NCBI GenBank assembly: GCA_963556255.1
Contig: OY744605.1
Coordinates: 38,225,108-38,289,107, forward strand
Direction of reading: 5' to 3'
From: Allolobophora icterica
Taxonomy: Eukaryota > Annelida > Clitellata > Crassiclitellata > Lumbricidae
DNA: 64,000 bases
The first letter of the stretch is position 1, and each line of letters starts with the position of its first letter. Below are positions 10,790 to 24,298 of this stretch, in pieces. Below the pieces are notes generated by a model, which saw only the letters and a program-made list of their open reading frames with translations, had not been told where the DNA came from and did not search any database. The translations under genes were made by a program, and so were the position numbers.

Positions 10790-12250
10790 CCGCCTTCCAT
10801 TCATCAAGAGATCAGTTACAGAAAACGTTCTTTCACCTGCCGCTGACGATGCGTCGACTGCGAGATATTTGCACACTAGTGCAGTGCAACGCGCTTGATG
10901 TTCTTACAATAGCTTCTTGGCGATAGTCTGTATGACATATGCATATGTCATCGTCCAAACTTCATCTTCAAAGTGTCTATTAATTTAATACTTTTGCAAG
11001 ACGGTTCCGTTTCATTATGTGAACCTTTGGATTGGCAGCCGCTGGAACCCCATCAGCGGATTGAGTGGAATGCGGCCTGAGACTTCCCAGAAGTAGATCA
11101 AGTTTCTCATCAAACGACATTTCAATGTTTTCTTGTTTTTTGATGTCCAGCAGGCTTGCAAAGTTTAACGAAGTCTGTCATAGGAAATCGTTTGTCGACA
11201 TGTACTAAATTCTTCGTGTTGAGCGAATCGATTTTATCCAAGTCGGTCGCGCTGCCTTCGCAAGCCTTTATCACCTTTACACGTGTTATTGGAGTGATAG
11301 ACATGCCATTGGCGACATCAATGAGTTCTTGAAATGAGTTCTTGAAATAACGCAAGCAGTTTGCACAGTTGTTGGAATAATTTCCACTCGGTCGTTCTAA
11401 TACACATATCGTAGTTGCCTGTTCCTTCAGCGCTTCATTGACTTCGTCCCTTAAACTAACCAAAGTCGACATAATTTTTCTTCCATCGAGTGACCACTTC
11501 CAGTCGCAAATGCCGATACGACTTGCCAATGCTGTTGGGTTCAGATCCTGTAGATTCCACGTATCTCTTTCCCGAAAGCATAATATGCGCCATCGTCTTC
11601 GTCTCCCTTGCATTCATTCGATTAGGTCAGCGGCATGTTACTCTCCGTACTGGTAATGGCATACGCCGCCTGAACTTTGCTAACAACTGTTTCTGTCATC
11701 TGAAATTTTATCCTTTCTTGTTCCATTATGTCCAGGGTGGGAATTGTTAGGGGTTCAACCCCATAGACTTTCTTAGGACCTCACAGTTAAGTCTTCATTG
11801 CACATTCCAGGGGGTCGTATCCAACCCTCTCAGTTGTGCTAGTGTTGTTTGGCATTATTTGAGTCAGAGTCTATGACAAAAAGAAGAAATTTTGATGGTG
11901 TATCATGTATGCATTTTGAATTTTCTTAGCAAAGAAATTTATTTTGATTCGAGTGTAACTTGCAAAACTGCTAGCGTTTAAATCAGATGCTTTCAAATTT
12001 CGTTGGCATCAGTTTCCAAATACGGATAAAATGTTCAACCCCCCCCCCAGTCTTGTTTCTGCAATTCTCACACTGATTACGTCAGTTTTCAAATAAAGTT
12101 TGGTGACGACCTCTTTCCAACTGTTTATTAGGGACTTCAGCTCTGGAATTTTGTTCATAGCGTCAGACATAATTAGTAAGTCAGTGAATGTGAACAACAG
12201 TGTTGGAATGCATTGACTTCAGCAGTCGATTCGTTTTCTTCATGCTCGAA
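10790..12250 (-). pseudogene. hAT transposase relic
   Basis: Around 10,810-10,870 the minus strand reads LAVDASSAAGERTFSVTDLL, the C-terminal hAT dimerisation signature (SSA..ER.FS). Upstream on the same strand are disconnected frames at 11,122-11,613 and 12,009-12,197 with Leu/Lys-rich helical character but no motif I can pin down. Stops and frame changes separate them, so the gene is dead. It lies in the FB5-FB4 intron in the host gene's orientation. Confidence 0.6.
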
Positions 12251-12784
12251 GCGCCATCATAAGTTGTGAATAGAATTTTCTGGTTGTTCCAAGCCGAACG
12301 TAATAAGATCATTCTCCACATAACGATGCTTGATCACAACCATGATGTTTGATCATAACCATGCATGTAATCCAAAAGGCGGATAGCAGTTGGTATATTA
12401 AAGGATATTCTTATCTTATCTTTTCTGTTCCGACTCGCCTAGCGCATCTTGAGGGGTTAGTTGGGCAGGACAGTGTAACAACAGCCAAACTCCCTGGTGT
12501 AGCAGGCAATGATTCCAAGAAAGTAATACACATAATCTTTATCAGTTCATCAAGCAAACGTAAGGCACATATTTGTCACGTATGCCAATTAGCCAGTAAT
12601 TTTCTGCTATAGGTCGCGATACAGCTGTGGTAGAACTGTTAGCCTCAGTGATTGTTCTGACAGTATATGGACTTGTGGAAAACTGCTGGTTGAAGAAGTA
12701 CTTGAATGCTTATCTTTTATAGTCGAATATAGACACTTTTAATTGCACACGGTCTGGAAAAGAACATAGGATTGAGAAGGTTGG

Positions 12785-12973
12785 CTACACGTCGTGGAAA
12801 CGACAACGTTTTTGACTTATAGTGTTGTAGACCTTTATAGTAGTCAGACCACTATCAGGATCTACAACACTAAGTAAAAAGCATTTTTCTACTGTTGTCC
12901 CACATGTGCATACCTGCACCCGAAAATAAAGCAGTTTGTGAGACGGTTCGACTTTGAAGACCCTTATCACCAT
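12785..12973 (-). pseudogene. Possible FAMeT module relic
   Basis: A short minus frame contains LLYFRVQVCTCG, reminiscent of the FxVxAC strand of the module, but the rest does not follow the family and no second Cys or FWxxW motif is near. It overlaps the hairpin at 12,821-12,871. A decayed module between FB5 and FB4 is possible; chance is also possible. Confidence 0.25.
12821..12871. repeat. Short hairpin (about 23-bp arms, 5-base loop)
   Basis: AGTGTTGTAGA at 12,821 pairs with TCTACAACACT ending at 12,871. Pairing extends inward through TATAGTAG against CCACTATC with few mismatches. Confidence 0.75.
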
Positions 12974-13359
12974 GAAGACATAGAGTAATAAGGTTAAGAT
13001 TTGTTACATACAGAGTGAACTATATGCAGATAACAGAAATGTAAAATATTGGCAATAGTTTTTGTTGTCTTCACGGCTAAAATGCTATGAATATTGCATA
13101 TTGCATATTGCATAGGCTTCTAAAAAAAAATTAAACTTGCAACTGCATTTTTTTACCATTTTTACACCAATATTTGTGGGAAAATAATTGTTTCAATTCA
13201 GAATGATTTACAGAATCACAAATTACACGAAAAGTTGTACAAAATCACCAAATTTTACAAGCCTATGTGCATCCGTTTCAGAGATACTGGCCTCTGAACA
13301 TGTTACCAAGTTCAGACATGTCACGAGTGCTTCACACCACCCTCCATTACCCTCAGCCA

Positions 13360-13568
13360 CAGGGCTGTAATCGAGGGTATACGCGGGTATACAGCGTATA
13401 CTCACCTCTAGAGACCGTATACTCACCGCACAGAAATTTTTATTTATTTATATTAAAATACTGTAGCGTATACTCACAAAAATACTGTAGCGTATACTCA
13501 CCTCTAATTCGTTTCGGAAAACTAACCGGTAGCGTATACTCACCTCAAATTTTACCACTACAGCCCTG
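13360..13568. mobile_element. 209-bp hAT-like MITE with 8-bp target duplication
   Basis: Ends CAGGGCTGTA and TACAGCCCTG form terminal inverted repeats, flanked by identical CTCAGCCA copies at 13,352-13,359 and 13,569-13,576. The interior has five copies of CGTATACTCAC; in the host gene's orientation (minus) these read GTGAGTATACG, close to a consensus splice donor. Confidence 0.88.
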
Positions 13569-15095
13569 CTCAGCCATACAATGCAGAGACATTGTGATAG
13601 GCTTCTAAAAATGTTAATCTGATGTACAAACATTTGAAACTACAAAATAGCAAAATTACAGCCAAATCCGAGATAGTTCTCTTACAGGGTCTCAGTGATT
13701 TCACATGGAATGATCCCGGTGAGAAGTGTCAAATCTCACATTATTAATTATTAATGTATCCATTTGCACACCAAGCAAATGGATACATTGAATAGACCAA
13801 CAGTTTTATGTATTTTTAAAACTGAAGAAGTTTAAAACACATTTTGTGTTTTATTGTAGTGTACGACTGTAGGTAATAGGATAATAATGTTTTCATCATA
13901 AAAATTATCTTCACTTACTTTAAACTTAGGTCTAAATTTAAACTTAAGATAACGGTTATTCGCGCAATATTTAGTTTTAATAAAATTAATAATGTCTCAT
14001 TTTCTTGGCCAAATGAATCTGCAAAAATTAGCCCGCGATTGACATATGGCCCCTGAGCTGCCCTTAAAATCTTAGGGCGGCCTTCTGTTAAAGGAAGTTG
14101 CCCATCACTGACCTAAATGTTGCCACACGTAAGTGTACGAAGTCGACGTATTTAGCTCCTTTCTAGCAGATACTCGACAGACTTTTAGATATCCTCGTTA
14201 CTGATTATAGTGCAGACATTTTCCTAAACTACCGCATTTTGAATCCATCGTTATCTCTCGATTTCTCACCTTAAACTACGAAAAGTTATAACTATATAAT
14301 TTTATAACCTCCACTATACGAAAACAGCGAAAAGGCTTATAGCTCGGACGAATACTGCCGTTGTGTGCCTACACATAATTACGTCATTAAATCACATCTG
14401 ACGTTGCTGCGAGCAATAGTAAGCAAAATATTTCCATAGTCGAGTCAAGTTCAAGAAAAATCCATCAACTGGGCTTGTTAAAACTTAGATCAACTCGACT
14501 TGCAAATTGACCAAGTCGAAAATGTTTCGACCAACTTCGACCGAGTTTCGACCAACTTCTTAGGCTACACAAACCTTCTACTCACTGTTTCCAGTTGTTT
14601 GATTGCAGCTGTTTTGTAATAGTTGCGCCTGGGCTGAGATACCGTCATTCATTCAAGCTTCTCTGGCTTTTTTGAGAATTGCCGATTTAACTGCAGTAAA
14701 AGTGCGTTTACCGGACCAGCGCATAAGAATAACAGAATAGCTGAACCATCAGAGCATAAAACATTGAATGCGCTTACTTTGAACAAGATTATGTGCTGAA
14801 ACTAAATAAAGTACGGACACTGATCTGGGAGATCTGCAGAAAAATAAATCTAGAATTAATAGTTAACTGTTGGAATTCACTGTTTAAATTCAGGTTTTAC
14901 TAGATTAAATGACAGTTCAGTCATATTATCGTCCATTAAAACCAACGACCTCTTATATATAACGATTAAAACCAGCGCGAAGAAGGCAGGACGTATAAGA
15001 GAGTCCTGCTTTAGAGCCACCTGTAGCCTAGAATGAGTATAACAAGTTAATTCTAATATTAACAGAGAAGAAAGTTGAAATCGCGTTGTTCAAAC

Positions 15096-15545
15096 CTGCA
15101 TTAATTCCAAATTCCCATACCGCAGCTGTAGGAGAATCAGTGTCGAAAGCCAAGGATCGAATTTTATACGGGGATGAATCCTGAAGCTGTAGAAATCCAC
15201 TTTCTCCGGGTACTGGTCCCGAACCTACTTGGAAGAAGCCACCACCCCAACTGACCCAGAAGTATCGCGTCTCTTTGCAGTGCAGGACGTTTGGAGTTGA
15301 AGCTTCCATAACGTTTCCACCGTCGAGTCCGTCCTTCCCGATCTTCGAAACCTGGTTTCCGCTTGTGCCAATCATGATCTCATAGGAACTCACATCGACA
15401 ACCTTCGTGTAGGAAGCGAGTATGATCCGCGCATCGTAACAACTTTTGACTCGAAAAACAAAGCTCTGCTTATCCCTCACCGTCACCCAGTTTGATTTAA
15501 AGCTGTCTCCTGATACAGATGAAGTCTTCACTGCTGTAGCTAGAA
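15096..15545 (-). CDS. FAMeT module exon FB4 (150 residues)
   Basis: Acceptor ..TCTTTTCAG at 15,546-15,547; donor GCAG|GTTTGA at 15,095. Landmarks are FRVKSCYDARIILAS, YEIMIG, TPNVLHCKETRYFWVSW, VGSG and WEFGINA. The lead-in is Ser/Thr-rich (VKTSSVSGDSFKSNW) and lacks the usual Tyr, possibly a more flexible linker between beads. Confidence 0.85.
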
Positions 15546-15559
15546 CTGAAAAGAAACAA

Positions 15560-16762
15560 GTCGATAAATATAAAATGGAAATAGCTGCTAAGCCACGTTA
15601 GTATGCCATATTGGTAAGCTGTTGATAGTCAAATGTGATAAAGTCTGACAATTTCACATCACCGTCATGTAGCTGGTGGAATTACTTATGTAATCTTGAT
15701 CCAGACGGTTCAATTGAGTGTTCTCTGCTGCATATTCTAACAAACCTGCAGATATCGTAGATTGCAAGTTTTTAAGAGGCTGGACCCACCGCCACCGATG
15801 CCAGCAAAAGAGAGGTCACATGCTGGAGTTTTATTGCCAGGTCCTAAACGCTCTTATTTGATAAAGTCATCTTACAATCCAGAATTGAGTTCAACACCAA
15901 ACTCATACTACAGACTGTAACGTTTTACCAGCGTTATTTTACGCCTGCGAGACCTAGACAGCACTAAGGATCTAAACAAAAACCTGGATAGCTTTCATAG
16001 ATAATGCATTGCAAAAATTCTCAAAAGTCAAGGGCGGCGCTACACCAGGGCGCGCCAGGGCAAATGCTCTGGTTAAAAAGCCTTTGGCCTGGTCGATTCC
16101 CTGCCAGAATTTTTGTCCTGTCCAGGATTTGTTCGGGCATATTTGTTATATCATGAGATATAAATTAACTAAATTCACTGAAATATTAAAATTTGCTTTA
16201 CAAATGTCCAAACCCGTTCAGCTTCCGGGGGGCTTCGCCATCTGACCTCCTGACTATAGACAACTATAGGCCTAATAGTGCTGGGGTCGATTTATGGCAA
16301 GCGCGGTAGCGCGATCGTATAATTATGGTCGCCATTTAAGCTCGCGCACCGCGCTCCCCATAAATCGCCCTCTGAACTGGTTACTTCTATGACTACCCTG
16401 GCTATGCCCTGGTTACAAAAAAGTCTGTCGCCATCACTATCAAAAGTCCCTGCAGAAAACTGGTTGGCTGAGAAAGCTACTGCAAGAACGACTCGGAACA
16501 GTCTGCGTTTCTTCTTATCTGGCAGTAGGCCCTACTGAAAGAAGAGAACCAAAGGTCTAATGAATAAATTTAGCCTCCTGGACTAGAAGAAGACACTTGG
16601 CAAATCAAAGTCAAATGGAACGGAATAATGAAAAAAAGACAATACAATAAAAGCCACCTGAAAGAATTAGACTCTGGATAGCACTTTGACCATACAGGGG
16701 TTTCTCGGGTGAAGGATGTTGACAACGATTGCTATAATTATGATGGCTTAACCATTAACATT
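15560..16762. other. Intron FB4-FB3, first part; one foldback
   Basis: No exon recognised. Around 16,286-16,375 two arms (cgatttatggcaagcgcggt and its near-complement ending ccgcgctccccataaatcg) form a ~30-bp foldback. Before it, 16,030-16,130 is rich in CCAGGGC/GCCCTGG motifs that look like another unassigned repeat. Confidence 0.5.
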
Positions 16763-17211
16763 AGGGGTCAGCCGGGTAGACATTTTCCACCGAGTGCCGA
16801 ATCCGAGTATTTGGATGTACTGTTTGCCGGATCCGGGTACGAACCGAGTACTGTTTGTTACATGTGCAAAGCTTCACACTTTCATGCAATGAAAAATTAT
16901 TGAAATATATTTCTGCACTTGTAATAACTGACTAATACACTTTGAATTTTAGAAATAAATAATCAATTAAATGGACCTTACTTCCCTTGTGGACTTCTGG
17001 TGTTGGTGTTTTTTGTACTTTTCTTCTTCAAAATGAAAATGTTAAATGAAGCGCAAAGCTGATATTATGAGCCTACAAATTCCGGCATGTGAGGCAGACA
17101 AGCAACTATTTGCATGTACAGTATTTGCCGAGGCGAATACTTCCGAATAGTGCCAAAAAACGGGATATTCAGCCGAGGCGAATGTCCTAGGCGATTTCCG
17201 GCTGACCCCTA
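16763..17211. mobile_element. hAT-like non-autonomous element next to the FB3 splice donor
   Basis: Terminal repeats AGGGGTCAGCCGG and CCGGCTGACCCCT are flanked by ATTAACATT copies (16,754-16,762 and 17,212-17,220; read as 8 or 9 bp). The right copy starts at intron position +3 of the FB3 donor on the minus strand. The interior has repeated GCCGAGT/CCGGAT motifs and no coding region. Confidence 0.82.
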
Positions 17212-17222
17212 ATTAACATTAC

Positions 17223-17720
17223 CTGTTTTCATGACGAACTCCCATTCCTGTTGATGTAGAAGATCCCCAGTTCCGAGATGTAGCGTCTTCAGACCCCTGT
17301 TATGAACTGGATCATCGACTATTGCAAGGATGTTCGTGTAAGGATTGTTTCGCCCTATCTCGATCATTTGGTCACTCCAGCTCAGCCAAAACCGACGAAA
17401 CACATCACAGCTGATCAGGTCTTCAACCTGAAAAACTTTAGAGACTGTCACATTAGAATAGTCCAAGTATATAATCTCGATGATATCGAACCCTGAAGTG
17501 GTAAGTTCCGGTCTTCCTTGTCCGTCCTGTCGCTTCTGCGTTCCACCAATGATGATCTGATAGGCAGGTGTAGAAGTCAGATTGTCGTGAGAAGAACGGA
17601 GCTCAATCTTTCCAAACGCACACGTTTTCAGTCGGAACATAAACAACGTCTTTCCTGCAATGTCGATCCAGTTCGATTCAGCAGGGTTGTCACTCTGCGT
17701 TCTCAGCAGCATCGCACCAT
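17223..17720 (-). CDS. FAMeT module exon FB3 (166 residues, longest copy)
   Basis: Acceptor ..TATTTTTAG at 17,721-17,722; donor ACAG|GTAATG at 17,222. Landmarks are FRLKTCAFGKIELRSS, YQIIIGG, LISCDVFRRFWLSW and IGRN (second Gly of the VGxG motif lost). About 20 extra residues sit between the YxIxIGG strand and the second Cys (QGRPELTTSGFDIIEI...), lengthening a loop. An upstream ATG looks like a signal peptide, but that is the intron's polypyrimidine tract. Confidence 0.84.
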
Positions 17721-17722
17721 CT

Positions 17723-18440
17723 AAAAATACAGCAAATATAACAACAGTCAACAACCGAATACATGAGTCTCAACAAATAGTATTATCTCCATCTCAATCA
17801 AAAAAGACCCTCAATACTAACCGCCGCCTTATCCAATACCTTGGCCTGCTGGGTGACTTTGGCCCAAATTGAAATATTAGTTTGTAACCTTCTGGCCTTC
17901 CGTAGTTATCACGTGATTTCGACTTGATTTACGAATAACAATGGATAAATATGTAGCGCATATTCTTAAAAAAAATTTGGTTGATTTCATTGTAAAATTT
18001 GTTGACATTTTCCCGAAATGTTTGTAAGCCTAAAAAAGTCAAACTTTGAAGAAGTGCAAACTTATTTTTCTGTGAGAAAGACCGTTAATAATACCGTGGG
18101 TGATAATAACACTTTTCAATGTATATTGTAGTGGCATGTGTATGGCGCACCGTTTGCTCCACGATGTCACCAATAAGTACTTTATAAATGCAAGCAAAGT
18201 TTTTGGGGTGACTTTGACCCACGTTTTAAAGTACGGTACTCCTGGGGATATTTCGACAGTAGTGTCTGCATGGAAACATTCTTCAGCCCATCTCGTTCTT
18301 CGAAACATCCTTCATGGATATCGATATTCTCAGACGCTTTAAATTGTAACCATAGCATAATAAATAAAAATCAGCATAGTTACTAGCTACAACTTCACGA
18401 AAGTAGCATAGCTAGCTTCCTATGCTTTGCATCAGCGCAC
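17723..18440. other. Intron FB3-FB2
   Basis: AT-rich; minus-strand frames near 18,039-18,308 show no family motif. No exon or defined repeat recognised. Confidence 0.4.
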
Positions 18441-18875
18441 CTTCGGTATGGCTGAACTCCCATTCATCCTCCACGTTCAATCCGCTGAACCCGATTGCCG
18501 TCACCGCATGCGGATTCTCGTATTTCCAGTGCAGAAATCGTCTCTCTCCTAGGGCCAGTCCTTGACCGACCTCGATGAGCCCTCCTTCGTAGCTCACCCA
18601 GAAGTACCGAGTCTCGTTGCAGCTGAGGATGCCTGGCGTATGCGCAGAGATCGAAGGCGGTTGATAGTACCCTGGACGAATGTCGGACTGGTTGTTGTAG
18701 TATCCGCCGATGACCACTTCGTAGGTGAAGGTTGAAGTATCCATCGCTGCACAAAGGGCGACGAATGCGTCGTTGCACGCCTTCACTCCGAACTTCACGT
18801 AAGACTTCTGAGACTGAAGCAGCCAGAGAGTGTTGTAGCTAAAGTGTGCAGGAGTTGTTGCAATGGCCATTCGAG
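18441..18875 (-). CDS. FAMeT module exon FB2 (145 residues)
   Basis: Acceptor ..GCGTTACAG at 18,876-18,877; donor GAAG|GTGCGC at 18,440. Landmarks are ATTPAHFSYNTLW, FGVKACNDAFVALC, YEVVIGGYYNNQSDIRPG, TPGILSCNETRYFWVSY and VGQG. It has an additional Cys at the end of the first motif strand (VALCAA) and Tyr in place of the second Trp. Confidence 0.87.
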
Positions 18876-19340
18876 CTGTAACGCAAACAATACGTAGAAT
18901 AATAGGCCGGAATGTGATTAAGTGATTGATCCTATTGGTGTAATGGATGTCATACAGAGGGCAAGTTGATCAGCTGTAATACGTAGACTACCGTTAGGCA
19001 TGGTAGATTTGCTAGCAACTGTTGGAGAACAACGTAGTGCCATTGACATCCAGTGTAGGCCCTATACATATAATGCAGCCAGCCATATTGTTTTTAGATC
19101 TTTATGTTCCTAAATGGCGTGTCATAGTTAAGTCCAGACCGTGAATTCTGAAAGGTTTTATTGATGACAAATAGCCTACTTAGTAGGTACTGATATCGGA
19201 AACTCGAGATTAGTTCAGATTATCCACACTGAAAAGACTAATTACAAGTGCCCTAGCAGATGCATCAGGACCTATAATTTGCATAATTATGTGGTTAAAA
19301 TTCTCAGATTGTTGGTCTACCATTTACTATATTCCTACAT

Positions 19341-19467
<127 letters not shown>

Positions 19468-19790
19468 TTTTCTTTAATTAAGCGCCTGCAAACGCACTGC
19501 GCTGTACAGTAAACATACATATAGTAGAAACGGCAGCCACGCAGGGCGCCTTACATACATGTATTAAGTAGAAGCACATGATAACAGTTTTACAGGAGCC
19601 GAATATAACTGCTTATGCGGAAGCCAACAAACGGCGCCAAATCACGGCCTACAATTCATTTAACCACCGCCGCCGTCTAGCGAGTGGAAGGCAGAATTAA
19701 CCTTAAATTAACGGCTGTCTACGGGGTTCGATCTTGGTACCTTCAGCTCTTCACGCCAGTGTGTTATCCATTACTCTACGGTCCCCCATA
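19468..19790 (-). mobile_element. tRNA-derived SINE with (ATT)n tail
   Basis: On the minus strand, 19,790 begins GGGGGACCGTAGAGTAATGG, an A-box-like tRNA head, and GATCGAACCCC about 45 bases later fits a B box. The body contains GCGCC-rich text and ends at the ATT run. Inserted in the intron between FB2 and FB1. Confidence 0.6.
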
Positions 19791-19946
19791 AAATTACATT
19801 GTTATAACGAGAAAATTATCTAGTCGTAGGCTGCGTTTATGCATAGTTGTCCGCCAGTAATAGTTGCGCCTCTCATTAATCTGAAAAGTGTAAACAAAGA
19901 CTCGACAGATACGTTGTGTATCCAAATTCTTGAAAATCATACGTAC

Positions 19947-20390
19947 TTTCGTCCTGGTAGAAGTAGTAGGTTCCGTTGCCCGCTCCTCCGTAACCACTGG
20001 CCAGCGACACAGCGACCACGAGGTACGGTTGTGGATCCACGTAATACATGAAGGACTCCTCACCCGTCACGTTACCCTTACCAACGGTGATATTACCGTT
20101 TTGCCAGCCGATCCAGAAGGGCCTCAATTCGTCGCAGCTGAGCACATCGGGAGTCGACACGGTGACCATAGTTTGGCCGTTCAGTCCACGACGTATGACA
20201 GACTGCGAGTTCCCCCATCCACCGACGATGATCTCGTAGACGTTGCTGTCCGTCACCTGAGGATCGCGGGACAGAGCGACCTTGAGATCGGTACACGCTT
20301 GGAACTTGAACCGAATAAAGCTGGACTCAGTGGTCAACCACATCTTGGAATGCGTGTTATCTCCTGGCGTCTTCAAGACGTACATGTTAT
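19947..20390 (-). CDS. FAMeT module exon FB1 (148 residues), first bead of block FB
   Basis: Acceptor ..TGAGCAG at 20,391-20,392; donor GAAA|GTACGT at 19,946. Landmarks are YVLKTPGDNTHSK, FKFQACTDLKVALS, YEIIVGGWGNSQSVIRRG, TPDVLSCDELRPFWIGW and VGKG, and it ends YYFYQDE. Its phase-1 start takes the single base left by the signal-peptide exon at 27,625-27,706 to make an Asp codon, so it is predicted to begin the mature secreted protein. Confidence 0.85.
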
Positions 20391-20404
20391 CTGCTCAGAG
20401 AAAT

Positions 20405-21047
20405 CAAATAAGTAAAGTAAAGTAAGTAAATATAATTATTCTTTATTAATACCAACTGCTTATACCGCATTTTAGTTTATATATATATTTTATACAAAAT
20501 GAAGCATTCTTGTGAGAAATGTTTTCCTGATTAAATTGTCCGCTCTATAGGTATTAATCAGTCATGAAGTCTTGGCCTGTAGTCTATCCCGCTCCTGTTG
20601 ACCCGCGTAGTCCCGCCATGTCGGGGACGCGTATAACATACGGGCTAGTGTAGTCATTTTTACCACATCATGCAAACTTGGGAATCGCAGGCGTGCGCTG
20701 TCATGATTCGCAGAGCATACATTGACTGTCTTGCTTGGACGCAAGCGCTCCTTATTTGCGCTTCGAAACCTAGTTTTTCAGTCATTACGACTCCCAGAAT
20801 CTTCATACTCTGGACCCGTCGAAGTCCCGGCACCTCTACAGGTGGGTCCTCCTGCTCCCTCCCTGGACGACGAACTATCATCTCCTGTGTCTTACTTAGA
20901 TTAAGGCTCAGATTGCTGCTCTTGGCCCACTCTGCTACATGTTCCAACTCTTCCCTGATTGTGTTACTGTTTTTGACTGTACAGATGCACGTACAAAATT
21001 GTACACGAAGCACCACATGCAGTTATGACCTCGCTATGGCTGTTTGA
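20405..21047 (-). mobile_element. LINE fragment, RT C-terminal part and 3' tail
   Basis: The minus strand reads LSLNLSKTQEMIVRRPG, then MKILGVVM and YALRIM, typical of the RT thumb region of non-LTR elements. Toward 20,405 it ends in a (TACTTACTT)n-like tail with text shared with 34,440-34,590 (accaactgc.tataccgca), so both belong to one LINE family. Frame breaks indicate a dead copy. Confidence 0.72.
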
Positions 21048-21222
21048 ATCACGGCTGACTGTTCAAAGGATTGTGAAATTCAGGTTCACTAGGAAGAAAC
21101 CAACGATTGATATGTTGTTTGCTACTAAAATGGTTCTATAGGAGCTACAAATATATTAGACCACAGATTACGTGTACACACGGAGAAAAGCGTCATCGAC
21201 ATCATACAACAATCTCCAATAG

Positions 21223-22038
21223 CATAGTTGTTAAAAACGATAGAAACTAAATAAAAAACGGAAAAAACGTCGTTTTTTTTCCAAAAAATAAAAAACGAGA
21301 AAAAAACGGAAAAAACGAAATAAGAAAATAATTTGACTTTCTCGCATCTTGTAGGCCCTACTGAAATTTAAAATTAACAACCTTGTTTACAGAATTTAAT
21401 CAGCAAATAACACAACTTTATTAGTAAACACTAAGTAACATCAATCTACAGCAATTATTTTATTTCTTATAAGTTTTGTTTAATAAGAAATTGAGAAATA
21501 AAAATATTGAAATTTTGTCAAGTTTAAATTGTAAGCATAAGTCCACATAGGTCCATGCTGACTAAACTAACACAATAAAAACTAAACTTTGGAGGTATAG
21601 ACTACGGCCTATAGGGCCTATAGTGTAAACTTTCTCACAGTAAATTTTTATGCATTTCAATTTAGCCAATGCTGAGTTTGTCTTTCTCGTTTTTCAAAGT
21701 AACATGAATCCATTCCGCACCCTTTTCTTTTAGCATTTTAGATAACTTAGAAATAACTTTATTTCTTGTACTGTGCTATTTCATAAAGTATTTATTTCTC
21801 AAATGATGACGTTAATAGTGAGGTAAATCAGCTGAATCCTTGAAAGTACGGAGACAACGTAAGGGACATCAGACAAAAAATTAAACAGAAACTGAAAACA
21901 TTAAGACAGTAAATAAATAAATAAATAAATAAAGTTACATAATAAAACGGAAAAAAACGATAAGAAAAATAAAAAACGAAAAAAACGACGTTTTTTGGAA
22001 AAAAATAAAAAACGAAAAAAACGTTTTTAACATCTATG
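21223..22038. mobile_element. 816-bp hAT-like non-autonomous element
   Basis: Ends CATAGTTGTTAAAAACG and CGTTTTTAACATCTATG form inverted repeats, flanked by identical TCCAATAG copies (21,215-21,222 and 22,039-22,046). Subterminal zones are packed with AAAAAACG motifs around a palindromic AAAAACGTCGTTTTTT. No coding content. Confidence 0.86.
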
Positions 22039-22115
22039 TCCAATAGTGATATTCTTTGAAAACCAACCTCCATAAAAAGTGGAATTAGGCAGGGTGGTTT
22101 CTTTTCTTCGGGCTT

Positions 22116-23947
<1,832 letters not shown>

Positions 23948-24298
23948 ATATATATATATATATATATACATACATGGTCTTTTAAAGCCCATATTAGGAA
24001 GCCCTTAGAAGCGTTTTGAACATGGCGATCTACGGGATGTGAACAGATCCGCCATAACATAGCTAGAAATAATGTAAATTGAACAGAGTTTTAAAGGACA
24101 TCTCGATGATTATTCAACCTCTGTATACAGCTCTGAAATTGTATATATATATATAGGTATATATGTGTAAACATTGTGTATATATATTTATATATATATA
24201 TGAATGACCTGATATCGCGGTCTCATTTTATAAAGACTTCAACAAATGATTCGTATAATGTTAAGAAAGGCGTTGAACTTCAATGCAATGAAAAACTA

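Larger units (their letters stand above)
10142..14590 (-). mobile_element. Possible degenerate hAT element with TCGAC-rich ends
   Basis: The left zone (10,142-10,260) and right zone (14,430-14,590) are both packed with TCGAC/GTCGA motifs, as in subterminal repeats, and a hAT transposase relic lies between them. I could not align exact terminal repeats or a target duplication, so the boundaries are inference. Confidence 0.3.

Noticed and set aside
17709..17754. ATG and hydrophobic stretch before FB3 resembling a signal peptide
   Set aside because: It coincides with the polypyrimidine tract and AG acceptor at the position conserved in all sibling exons.
18039..18342. Overlapping 80-89-codon frames on both strands in the FB3-FB2 intron
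   Set aside because: No motif, no consistent splice sites; each mirrors the other's composition.
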